Origin: Antrodiella citrinella
Lineage: Eukaryota; Basidiomycota; Agaricomycetes; Polyporales; Steccherinaceae
DNA length: 46,601 bases
NCBI GenBank assembly: GCA_004802725.1
Contig: SGPM01000219.1
Coordinates: 1 to 46,601 of the forward strand
Reading direction: 5' to 3'
This document shows positions 1 through 9,111 of the stretch, piece after piece; positions within the stretch are counted from its first letter, which is position 1, and every line of letters begins with the position of its first letter. The notes under the pieces are model-generated. The model ran no database searches. It was not told where the DNA came from and worked only from the letters and a program-made list of their open reading frames with translations. A program made the position numbers and the translations under genes.

Positions 1-2146
1 CTTCCCTCTATCTCTTTCTCTAACTGAACGTTAGCGAGATCTCGGATCATATAACGAACTCTGAATTCGTGAACTGTACTATCTCTAAGCTAAACTACTC
101 TGCATCCGCAGTTACGATCTTAGCAAGGTATAGTACTTCGCACGTTCACAACACCCCCACGAATCCCTCTTTCTTTCTTTCTTCTTCCTTTCTTCCCTTT
201 CCCTCGGTAGAAGCCCCATCCGGCTCTTCTCTACGACACCGGTAGCTGTAGGTGCCCTGGCACAAGTATGTATCAGTTTTGAAGAGGCACTGGAGATACG
301 AAACATATGCACTTACGGAGAGAGCATACCCGGATTCGTTGTGGCTTGATCGCCACAAGACAGCACAAGACTCCGGCGTTGTTACCTGTCGTCCTCGACG
401 TGGGTTCATCCTTCGAACGTTCGCTCAAAAGTTCAAAACCTGGAGAGGGTAAAGCAATTGCCAAGCCTGGCTACACAAGTAGACACGTCCAGGTCGCGGT
501 GTCAAGTGTACTGCGGCACGTCCTCGGACTCTCAGACTCTTGTAGCTGTTGCGAACAGCCCATCTGCCCACTGTCGAACGTTCTTCATCACTCCATGTGT
601 ATACTGGCGAATTGGGAGTAGCAGAATCCATAAGAACCTAGGGTCGGCGGGAGTGTCTAAGTATCAAGGTAGACGTTTATCAAAAGAAAGGAAGACCCAC
701 GTCGGCGATTTCGGACAGCGTCGGACTCTCAATCATCATGATCACTCTCTAGGCTGACGCAGAGCGCACCGTCCTTTCCACCGGCAGCGTATAATAAGAG
801 ACAGACGTAAGTATAGGTCGAAATTGACTCAAAGTTCAAACGTATGATGCACTGCTTGCGAACCACCACGCAGACCGAGTCTAAAAGTTCCGTCAATTGA
901 GAACACGAGAACGCAGGGCTTCGTCATACATCTATTTATCTGATCCTCGTGAACGCACGTCATAAACGCGAGAGGCGAGAGGGTCTCTTTGTTTGTCTGA
1001 CGTACAGCGGAAGACACAGATATGTGTGAGCAGCGCATAACCCCAAGCCAAGCTTCCGAAAATTTGTCGGGGTCTGCACGATGCCTCGGAGAAACGAAGG
1101 CACAAGTATGACCCATAGATCTCTCTCTGCCTAGCTGTGTTGCGGGGATCCGCCCAGTCGTGAGACGTCCAGTCGGACCAACGTTCAAAGAACACGAAAA
1201 CAAAGACATCGTGTCCACCACCGTGGGCACTGGACACGGACACGAACGTCCGTCACGACTCACGATCCCTATCGTTCGTGGATCGCACTGTAATCCTAGA
1301 ATCAAGCTCCAGATCAGTACCCAACACCCGGAAACGGTGATTAACTCACAACAACCCCGAGGCAACGAACGAGGGCCGCATCCGTAGTCCGTACGTACGA
1401 GAACCCACCCGATGTATGAGATCTGCTGTATGAGAACCAAGAATGACGCAGACTTGACACAAAGTAGCGGACCGAGTGTAGCGAAGCCAAGCGGTTGGAG
1501 GTAATTTGTATTGCAAGTAAAGTAGGTAGATAGGCGAGGAGGGGGTGGGGCGGTCGGGGGTTGTAGCTGCAGCAGTACGAAACAAATAAGGGGATGGATG
1601 GCAGGAACAGATCGACACGACAGAACTCGAACACAGAGCATCAAAAAGTAGTAATAGGCGGAAGGGGAAGTTATAAGGTACGCTGATTCCAAGGACGAAC
1701 GACAAAAAAGCGGGGATTGTATAGGAATTTATACTGATGAGAGGTAGTAGGAAAGTTCTATTGCGAGGTGACAGAGATTGAGAGTAGACAAGAGAAACGA
1801 GAGAGATGAATGAGGTGGTTGTGTTGATTGGGTTGGGTGAGTGGGGCAGCGGACTCCGATGAATGTGATGGGCCCGTGTCATCTACGATGCGTAAGTAAT
1901 ATATAAAGTCCACAACGGACTTGCTTGTGTCTTCGTCCCGGACGCGACCGGTTGAGTGGAAACGGTGAAGTGGTTGTGCCGTGCTCAGGGTCGAGAGGAT
2001 ATGAAAGCCGTCCGTCGAAAAGCTGTCGTCGTCGTCATGGTTGAGGTCCAAAATTGTCGTGTGGTGCCGTGCTGAAGGTGACGAGGCCGCCCAACCCTGC
2101 TGTCGGATGATGCCTGGGGTTGGGTAAGGGGGCAGGGGTACGCTGG
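1..2146. other. No supportable gene
   Basis: I see no recognisable protein, RNA gene or mobile element here. Several long open frames exist on the minus strand (for example 829-1692, 287 codons), but they are low-complexity Ser/Pro/Cys/Leu-rich translations that overlap each other in different frames and show no domain, no good splice structure and no start context. Nucleotides about 1500-2146 probably include the 3' untranslated region of the Nudix gene that ends at 2147. The first 200 bases contain CT-rich microsatellite-like runs. Confidence 0.5.
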
Positions 2147-2758
2147 TCACCGTTTGGGAGCGATGGATGACAACGACAGCGCCTGGACCAGCTCTGCCTT
2201 CCACGCCATTCTTCTGACCGCCTCGGCGTAGTCCACCCACTCTCTCCTCCGCTCCTTGCTCTCTAACCAGTCTGGGTCGAGACCGACGACGTCGAGTTCG
2301 TAGAAATGGTACGTTGAGGAGGCGGAGGGGATGGTGGTCACGAATCGTGTGATTTTGCCCCGTACGCCCGCTGCAGAAATAACGAGTGGTAAGGCATGAG
2401 GTGACGGGGCGAAAAGGGAAGCGAGGGGGAGAGGGAGAGGTTAGGAATGGGGACGATGGACGGATGAAGGATAAAGTGTAGGACCTTCTTCCAAGGCTTC
2501 CCGTGAGGCTGCTGCTTCGAGCACCCCATCCGATGGCTCCCAACCTCCTTTAGGCACTGCGGTGGTGCGATGCGAGACGTGGCGAGGAGAGGTGAAAAGG
2601 TAGTCAGGGGAGGCAAAAATGAAGCATTGGAGTGGCTACTCACAGACCCAGCTGTCTTTCCGCTTCCTGCTCGTGACGAGGAGAACTTGACCTGCCGAGC
2701 GTGCTATGGGGATTGCACAGCAGACGACGCGCGGTGTTGTCCGACCTTTGTTGCTCAT
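2147..2758 (-). CDS. Nudix hydrolase, diphosphoinositol polyphosphate phosphohydrolase-like
   Basis: Three exons (2644-2758, 2485-2556, 2147-2370) join in phase to 411 nt, 136 aa. The protein begins MSNKGRTTPRVVCCAIPIAR, followed by a VLLVTSRKR strand. The Nudix box spans the first two introns: SWVLPKGGWE, then SREALEEAGVRGK. RE..EE..G is intact; the spacing between GG and RE is one residue longer than the textbook box, so the first conserved Glu is not obvious. The length and the TPR..C.IP and WVLPKGGWE motifs fit the Aps1/DDP1 group. Known members of that group hydrolyse diphosphoinositol polyphosphates and diadenosine polyphosphates using Mg2+ or Mn2+ in the cytosol. The C-terminus carries the usual WVDYAEA...W..EL segment. 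Start chosen as the first Met before the beta-strand. The next gene upstream (ZIP) is on the same strand. Confidence 0.85.
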
Positions 2759-3366
2759 GGCGAATGGAGGGATGTGAAAGCAGAGGAGAGGAGAGAACGG
2801 GGACAGGAGAGAGACGTGTTGGAGTGCTTTAGTAGCGGCCAGCGTAAGAGTAATGATGTGTTTCGGTTAAGGCCCGGCAGTTGTCACAAGAAGAAACCGT
2901 TGAGCTGGCTGAACTGGCGTGGCGAGGATACGTTCGAGCTTACCTGGATGATCAGCCACAATGAGGCGTCGAGGAGGTCGTGTGAGGAGGAGAATGAGGA
3001 GGAAAGGGTTCAGGGGTGTTTATGAATACAGCTCGTAATGAAATACAAAAAAAGGGACAGATGCCGTGTGTCCCGAGGATCGTCTTCGCAGTTGACCTCG
3101 TCGTCAACCGTCAGCGAGTGGCCGCTGCAGCCAATGACACCGCCCACGTTCGTCGGCATTCCCGCTTCCGCCAGCAAGCCCGTTCCTGGCAACTCTCCTT
3201 GCCCGCAGTACATTAGACATTCCGACACCACAGAGAAAGAATGAGTTTCACAAACTCGAAGTTGGCTCGAGTCGAGAACGAAGCACAGAAGTTCTGTCTA
3301 CTTCCAGCGTCTAAATACACTTCGGAGTTATACGGATGTTTCCCCGAATCAACATTTATCATCCAT

Positions 3367-5592
3367 CTACTCGTTCCATCTGCAAATGTAAAACCCCGTC
3401 AGCGACTGCCAGCGTCAGGTCCTCTAATCAACAAATCAGCTACTCACGCCACCAAGAACATACATCCCACCCCAAAGGCCATCGCCGCAAACTATGACAG
3501 TGCATCAGCCATATACAGAGAACAATAAATCTCCACGAGGGACCCCTCACCTCCCGCAGGGCCTGTTTGCCGCTCTTGCTTTCCTCCAAAAGTCTGCACA
3601 CACCCATAATCAGATAGGATAATTCGGCTGGCATCAAACAACTCAGTCACGCACGTTGGCAACACCGCGACCGCGCCGATGTACATGAACCCTCCTGCGA
3701 CGAAAGGGATCACCTACAAGGAGCAACAACCCAGCCATGAGCATCACCACGACCGCTGCATTCAAATGCTTACTAGATCAGCCATTTGCACCGTGGTACC
3801 GAGGATCCCTGCAGCTGACTGCCTGACCGCCGCGGTCAGGTTCGTCACCTCATCTGCACCCTCTGACGCCGATAGATTGTGGATGGCAATGCCCATGAAC
3901 GTCCTGTCAATAGCAAAATCCCCGCTGCCATTCAGTATGCTGTTGTATACGCCACCACCGCAGGCACGCACCCGATCTATCCGACCCATGCAGGGATGTG
4001 AGCACTAGGATCAACTTCTACGGTCATCTGAACGGAACTGGGGACTTACAAAAGCGCCTACAGCCGTAAGGAACTGCGACTGCATCGCTTGCCGCTTCGT
4101 GAACCCGCTCCGGACCAGAATAGAGTAGTCTGCGATTTCGTGGGGAATCTCGTGCGCGAAGCACGCGAGGGTCGTCGTCGCCCCGATCAGAGGCGACGAG
4201 TAGAATGACGCGGCCATGCTGATACAGTCACATACAAACCAGATAGATAAGAAGACGGACGAACGTGAGCGGCTGAGGTTGGACTTGTGAACCAAAGAAG
4301 ACGTACGCAAGACCATCTGTTCTGTGATACCAGCCGAGGAATTAGCGTGGAACGAGGGGGTAGTAGAAAAGGTGTACGTGCATGTTATGGACAAAGTCAC
4401 CGAATAGGTTCAAATAAGCTGACAACTTTGACGGTCCATTGTTTTTGGCTGCGTCGTCATGGCTGTCGTGCTTCTCGATCTCAGCGCCACTTCCATTCGT
4501 CTTCCGGGATTTCAACCCGTCAGCAGAAGACACTTCCACAGCGGAGGCATGAGATTCCTCCTGTTGTGCAGAACTGTGACTATGCGAGTGCGAATGGCCC
4601 TCTTCACCTCCGCTGCCTAACACCCTGAGGGTCTTCTCCATGATAAAGAAGGTAGCGAAGCCCACAAAGATGCCCAGGCTATTGACACAACGAGAGAAAA
4701 CAACACGGTCAACGAACGTGCATTCGCAGCAGAAAGAAGCGGTACAAATACCCTATCAGAATGTTCCTCTTTTCCTCGACCATAACAAAGTGCACGCCGC
4801 CGTCCTGGTGCTCTCCCATGAACGCATGGGGGACCAGATGCAGGAAGACGTCGGACAGAAGGCCCCCGGTCTGCGAAAAAAAAAAGCAATGTGGTGTTTG
4901 TATTCGAGAGCGGAGGAAGAGTCGGTCACATGCACGCCTCGCGACGCGCGAAATAAGTAAGGAAGACGTACGGCGAACGCGGTCATGGTGTTGAGTGTAT
5001 TGGGGTTGATTTGGGCTGGAATGAATGCGAGTATAAGATTGGGCACTCTGTGCACTTCGTCAGGCTCCTGCTGTCAATCCTCTATCGACGTGTGAGCACA
5101 CGCACGAGCTGATGTAGAACGTTCCGAGGACTGTGCACACAGCACTGGGTCAGCCATACGCATACGCATAGAAAGGTTGGCATAGCCACGTACTCGAGTT
5201 CCAAGCTGGACCGAAGGGGAACAGCCACGCGAATACCTGTCGCATAACGGGGGACTGCTCATCCTCCAACGCCCGCTTCAGCGTGTCCAGCTGTCGCACA
5301 GGTGCGCATTGCTCAATGTCCGTTTGCTACAGATCATCGTGGTCAGTGATGAACTTAAGCTTAGCCATATATCAGACTCCGCCGTGAAAATGGCAATACA
5401 GTTGAATTGTGCGAGCAAACCTCGGACCAGCCTTGCTTCCCACCCACGCCCCACACTCCGGGTAAACGACTACGACACACTCACCGAGATGTTGCTAACA
5501 CCCTTGGCCGCGTTTCCCAACACTCCGACACCCAGAACACCGACGACGAGTAGCGACAGGACGAGGAACGTCCGAGGGGTGGAAGGGGACAT
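3367..5592 (-). CDS. ZIP-family zinc transporter, KE4/SLC39A7-like
   Basis: Thirteen exons sum to 1221 nt, 406 aa. An N-terminal hydrophobic signal segment (FLVLSLLVVGVLGVGVLG) is followed by the ZIP fold: GTFYISSVPNL, then TGGLLSDVFLHLVPHAFMGEH, then a His-rich cytosolic loop with GHSHSHSHSS. TM4 carries the metal-site motif HNITDGLA and TM5 carries HEIPHEIADY. The protein ends PFVAGGFMYIGAVAVLP...FLVAWNE. KE4 proteins move zinc out of the ER or Golgi into the cytosol. Exons are 5485-5592, 5194-5326, 5106-5130, 4982-5047, 4752-4870, 4382-4678, 4307-4321, 4050-4218, 3774-3903, 3655-3713, 3551-3593, 3448-3491 and 3367-3379. HNITDG is assembled through a 15-nt exon (4307-4321), preceded by a GC-AG intron (4322-4381). 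The 3904-4049 junction is the least certain. Confidence 0.9.
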
Positions 5593-5769
5593 GACGGCGT
5601 GCTGGCGAGGTTTATGGCTTGCCAGCGGCTATTTCGAGATGGGAAGACGCGTTTGACGCGTACTTTCAACACTCGATCGCTTGGAGTTCTTGGAAGTTGG
5701 GAGTGGCTGTAAGATTTTCTATCTTGGCCAGCTATTTCTTGCTAACAAACGACAGAGAAGTTGAAGAGA

Positions 5770-6755
5770 ATGTACACTCCGGAGGAGGCCGTTGTGGTCA
5801 AGGCTGCTGAGCAGCTCATGGCGGACACGATGGCAAAGTACGATCCATCTCACGACGCGTACCATGGTGAGCGCATTCTCATACACATTCACGTAAACCC
5901 AGGCTTCTATGGCTCGTTGCTGACCTGTAAACGCAGTGGAACGCGTCCGTAGAACCGCTCTCCGCATCGCCCACCAAGTATCCATTGAAACACCCTCTGT
6001 GCACCCAGACCTCTTCGTTGTTGAGCTCGCTGCATTGCTTCACGACGTGTTGGACAAGAAATACGTCTCCGCCGCTCTAGCGTCCGACCCTTACGCTTTC
6101 TTCGTCCCATTCTTCCAAGTCTGCGCTGCAGAAGGTGGCGTAGACTTGATTGCAGACGGACGCGCGCAAGTGATCGCCAAGATCGTAGACAACGTCTCTT
6201 GGAGCACGGAGAAGAGGCTGAGGGTCACGGGTATGGTCACGCCTTGGCACAAGGAGTGCGTGGAGTTGCATTGTGTGCAGGACGCGGATCGGCTGGATGC
6301 TATCGGGGCTTTCGGTAAGCAAATGTCCTCCGTGGCTGAGTGAAGCAACGTCTAAATGTTGGACACGGGAATTCTAATTATGTTGGTCTCCAGGCATCAT
6401 GCGTTGCTCAGCGTACAGCACCGTGTCTAACCGGTGAGCGGTCCCGTTTGTTCTAGGGTTCGGTAGACGTTTTACTAAACGGACGATACCCGATTTCAAA
6501 AAGGCCGTTGCATACACCCGCGGAAGACCCTGCGCAAGACTCTTCGGCCATCCAGCATTTCCACCACAAGTTGCTGCATATCAAAGATCGCTTGAAGACG
6601 GCGCCGGGGAAACGCATGGGAGAGAAACGACATCAGTTTGTAAGTCACTTCACCGAAGTTGTGTATCCTTCTTCCTGTTCTCCTAACGACGCGTTCAGAT
6701 GGTGAATTTCCTGAACGAAGTGAATGGGGAGTTCAACGGAGAAGACTTGGCATAA
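5770..6755 (+). CDS. HD-domain metal-dependent phosphohydrolase
   Basis: Five exons (5770-5866, 5937-6314, 6394-6433, 6504-6639, 6699-6755) sum to 708 nt, 235 aa. The HD superfamily metal ligands are visible: His in DAYHVERVRR near residue 32, the HD pair in LAALLHDVLDKKY near residue 65, and the distal Asp in QDADRLDAIGAFG. The C-terminal helix HHKLLHIKDRLKTAPGK is typical of the YedJ-like branch of small HD proteins found in bacteria and fungi. The substrate is unknown; nucleotide or phosphate-ester hydrolysis is inferred from the fold only. Start is the Met before TPEEAVVVKAAEQL. The gene diverges from the ZIP gene, with start codons 177 bp apart, so the two probably share a bidirectional promoter. 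Confidence 0.88.
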
Positions 6756-7215
6756 AGTCCAATAGGCTGAGGTGAACAAACTATGTTCGAAGTGTACTTA
6801 TACGTCTGTCGGTAGGAACCAAGCGGATACCCTAACGCCCATGTATCGTAGCACACGACCGTGACCAATGTCATTACCGCGTGTCATGAACATCTCCCGA
6901 GGACCTCTCTGTCCACGCTCCTCCCTCCACGTCGCGTTGTATTCGCCTCCATCGACCTCGCCAGCATCCAGACAGCTCCAGCCTCCTCGGCCGCATGTTC
7001 TCACAACCGTCCCGCGTCAATTGTGTGTTTCTATGGGCGTAGATCACACAGAAGCTTGCCTCCCGCGAGTCTCCAGCGGGTCGAATCTCCCTTTCGAGGC
7101 GAGGGGATGCCTTGCGACGGTCGCACCTTCTTTCAATGGGTCTAGTACACACTCGCCCCGAGTCATTTGCAAAAGGCTGTGGGGTTGGCGGTACGGTGCG
7201 CTCCTTAGAAGCGAA

Positions 7216-7222
7216 TATAAAA
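7216..7222 (+). promoter_or_regulatory. TATA box of the small CCHCGWRG protein gene
   Basis: TATAAAA lies 93 bp before the chosen ATG at 7315. The spacing suits a TATA element with a short leader. Confidence 0.5.
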
Positions 7223-7314
7223 GCGATGGTGAGGAGGAGGGAGTCAGTATCCAGTTTGTATTCGTATCACCCAACGCACATCGTCCCTCTTCACAGGGTA
7301 CTCAGACTACTTTT

Positions 7315-7497
7315 ATGGTCGTTACCAAACCATACGTCCCTACAACGGCGGCAGGACCCGTCGGCCAAACCCCGACATACGACCAGCCTCCTTCCCGCTC
7401 CCCCACTCCCACAAATACGCGGCGCTTTTATAGCGCCCCACAATGTTGTCATTGTGGTTGGCGTGGAGCACATGCACCGAATTGTCCTTTCAAATAA
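7315..7497 (+). CDS. Small protein with C-terminal CCHCGWRG-x-H-x-PNCPF motif (copy 1)
   Basis: 60 aa, single exon from this start. The N-terminal two thirds is Pro/Thr/Ser-rich and probably disordered (VGQTPTYDQPP). The last 19 residues are APQCCHCGWRGAHAPNCPF plus Lys, with the stop immediately after. Four Cys and two His in CC-H-C...H...C order could bind one zinc ion; that is inference. The gene at 18295-18507 ends in the same motif although the codons differ, which points to selection on the protein. The open frame runs further upstream without a stop to 6868, but that part is unconvincing and lies upstream of the TATA box at 7216. I do not recognise the family and assign no function. 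Confidence 0.65.
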   Translation: MVVTKPYVPTTAAGPVGQTPTYDQPPSRSPTPTNTRRFYSAPQCCHCGWRGAHAPNCPFK

Positions 7498-8055
7498 TTC
7501 CTCGTAATGTTGCACCCTAGCACAAGGCTGCTCTGCTAGTCAGGTAACAGGCTTAAATTCCAATGTTTTGACGGACAGTTCGCTGATATCCTAGCGTTCT
7601 TCGGGGTACAGACGCGATTTCAATCATTAACACACCACTCAATGTATTCTCACGTCGATCGCTCTTACTATCATCTCAACATCCCGACAACGAATCTCTG
7701 GAGGTAAGCACCGTGTTATGGTCCGACTCGGAGTCACATCAGCATTCGGTCTGACCAAGTTTATTGACACTGGCAGGTTCCATACTCAGTCTACCTTACT
7801 ACACCTTTAATCATGTCGGGCGTGCTCTTGTTGTTTGCTAAATAATAATATTGATGCTCGTTGCATCTTGTACATTCGTATCTGAGTGTTCTTGTATCCG
7901 TCCGATCGCCTCAACATGGTCCATCCTGTGATGCTCAGTCTTTCTCAGAATGTTTTGTACCTGCGATCACTATATTCTTTGAGTGAGTGAGTGCGTGCAG
8001 TTGTCAGATGACTCTCCTGGTGAGCGAGGGCGTCCTGGAGAAAGCGTAGTCCATT

Positions 8056-8156
8056 GGCCTGGTGGTCTAGTAGTATGATTCCTTCTTAGGGATATGTGAT
8101 TGAGCTCGTCACTTGTTCAATGGAGGAGGTCCCGGGTTCGATCCCCGGCCAAGCCC
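8056..8156 (+). tRNA. tRNA-Pro(AGG) with intron; 3' half probably element-derived
   Basis: Cloverleaf folded by hand: acceptor GGCCTGG (8056-8062), D arm from 8065, anticodon stem CCTTC/GGAGG with loop TTAGGGT and anticodon AGG at 8088-8090. A 29-nt intron (8092-8120) lies after position 37. The T arm is CCGGG-TTCGATC-CCCGG (8132-8148), the acceptor 3' strand CCAAGCC (8149-8155) and the discriminator C. A TTTT terminator follows at 8162-8165. Acceptor pair 4:69 is a C-A mismatch. The orphan 3' half at 16758-16789 would make that pair C-G and restore a perfect stem. CCA is not encoded, as expected in a eukaryote. Confidence 0.85.
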
Positions 8157-8166
8157 TGCCCTTTTG
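8126..8166 (+). repeat. Left direct repeat (attL-like), tRNA 3' half
   Basis: A 41-bp sequence covering the variable loop, T arm, acceptor 3' strand and TTTT terminator of the tRNA. It matches 16758-16798 at 36 of 41 positions in the same orientation. The first 14 bp (GAGGTCCCGGGTTC) are identical, and all five differences are transitions. It is interpreted as the element-borne copy of the target site, now serving as the 3' end of the tRNA gene. Confidence 0.65.
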
Positions 8167-8329
8167 TTGCACACTTTTTGGCCACGATGACGTATGTGTG
8201 ATCTACATGCGGTGGCCAATCACAATCCACTGCCCACGACCTATATCATGATAAACAGTCGCGTCTTGGACTGTCATACTGCCTCATTCCTTGTCGCTGT
8301 TATACCTTTCTGTCGCTACCTTTCTCGTC

Positions 8330-8987
8330 ATGTCCACCGTTCCCTCCAAACGCTCAACGCTCGACTCTGAAGACCCGATCATCAAGAAACGTGCAAAGAC
8401 ATTCAAGACGCAAGCCAAGAAAATCGCAAAGAACGTCAAATCCAAAGCCTCCACGCGCGATGAAGACTACGATGATACCTCTGACTTCGTCAACGACTCT
8501 GATTTCATCGACGACTCTGAAGACCCGTTGGTCAAGAAACGTACCAAGAAAGGTAGAACAAGCGTCAAGCCCAAGACCACGTATGTCTCCTTCCCTGATA
8601 AGTGCATATATGCGCGTTAATGATATGGCAATAGCTGGGAGAAGATGAACAAGGCAGCCATGTTGACTATGTGTCGCTTTGTAGCGGATCTCGCGGTGCT
8701 GTCGGCGAAAGCTAATCGAGCTGAAGAGGCCCGCGTGATGGCTGAAGTTGAGCTGGAAAAGTTGCGCGGCCGCAACGTGGAGCAACCCAACGGTAGGTAT
8801 CTGCCTCTGCGTGACCTCTATGTCTCGATACTACTCTCAGGCTTCAGAAATGTTGTCGCCTACCACTTAGGTTCACGCCGCCGCAAACACAGGCCAATGG
8901 CCTTTGGTGAGTCCGTTGTTGCTCTATGATGCCTCGCTGATTGTGGGTCTCGTAGTTGCGCGTGTGCACAGCATATACCGGCACTGA
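8330..8987 (+). CDS. Small charged nuclear-type protein of unknown function, inside the element
   Basis: Four-exon model (8330-8580, 8635-8792, 8841-8906, 8956-8987) sums to 507 nt, 168 aa; the last two exons are the least certain. The N-terminal half is Lys/Asp-rich. It holds an internal repeat: DSEDPIIKKRAKTF near residue 9 and DSEDPLVKKRTKKG near residue 62, each ending in a KKR-type basic cluster that could act as a nuclear localisation signal. An acidic stretch (DEDYDDTSDF) lies between them. The second half (NKAAMLTMCRFVADLAVLSA, then RAEEARVMAEVELEKLRG) looks helical, possibly coiled coil. The gene converges on the recombinase, with 124 bp between the stop codons. It is not recognised; it may be cargo or an accessory factor. 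Confidence 0.6.
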
Positions 8988-9111
8988 TTCTGCAGACTGT
9001 TTAGAGTGACGTTGGACACTTTTGTATGATACGTGTAACAAGCCTGAATTGTATTCTACACTGGATCAAACATGACACTTGCAAAGTATAGTACGCGCGC
9101 GAGGGAACCAT

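Noticed and set aside
829..1692. 287-codon open frame on the minus strand
   Set aside because: Low-complexity translation with no domain, overlapped by other long frames in the same stretch, and no splice or promoter support.
1758..2543. 261-codon open frame on the minus strand
   Set aside because: It is an out-of-frame reading of the Nudix gene exons and their 3' flank.
2570..3025. 151-codon plus-strand frame with several Cys
   Set aside because: Antisense to the first exon and upstream region of the Nudix gene; the opposite strand gives the conserved motif.
3010..3231. Short minus-strand frame with Cys and a hydrophobin-like VGGVIGCSG stretch
   Set aside because: Lacks the two CC pairs and the eight-Cys pattern of hydrophobins, has no signal peptide and no extra exons that complete it.
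6868..7314. Upstream extension of the small CCHCGWRG protein to a 209-aa frame
   Set aside because: The extra part has no conserved character and a TATA box lies inside it; the second family member is also a tiny protein.
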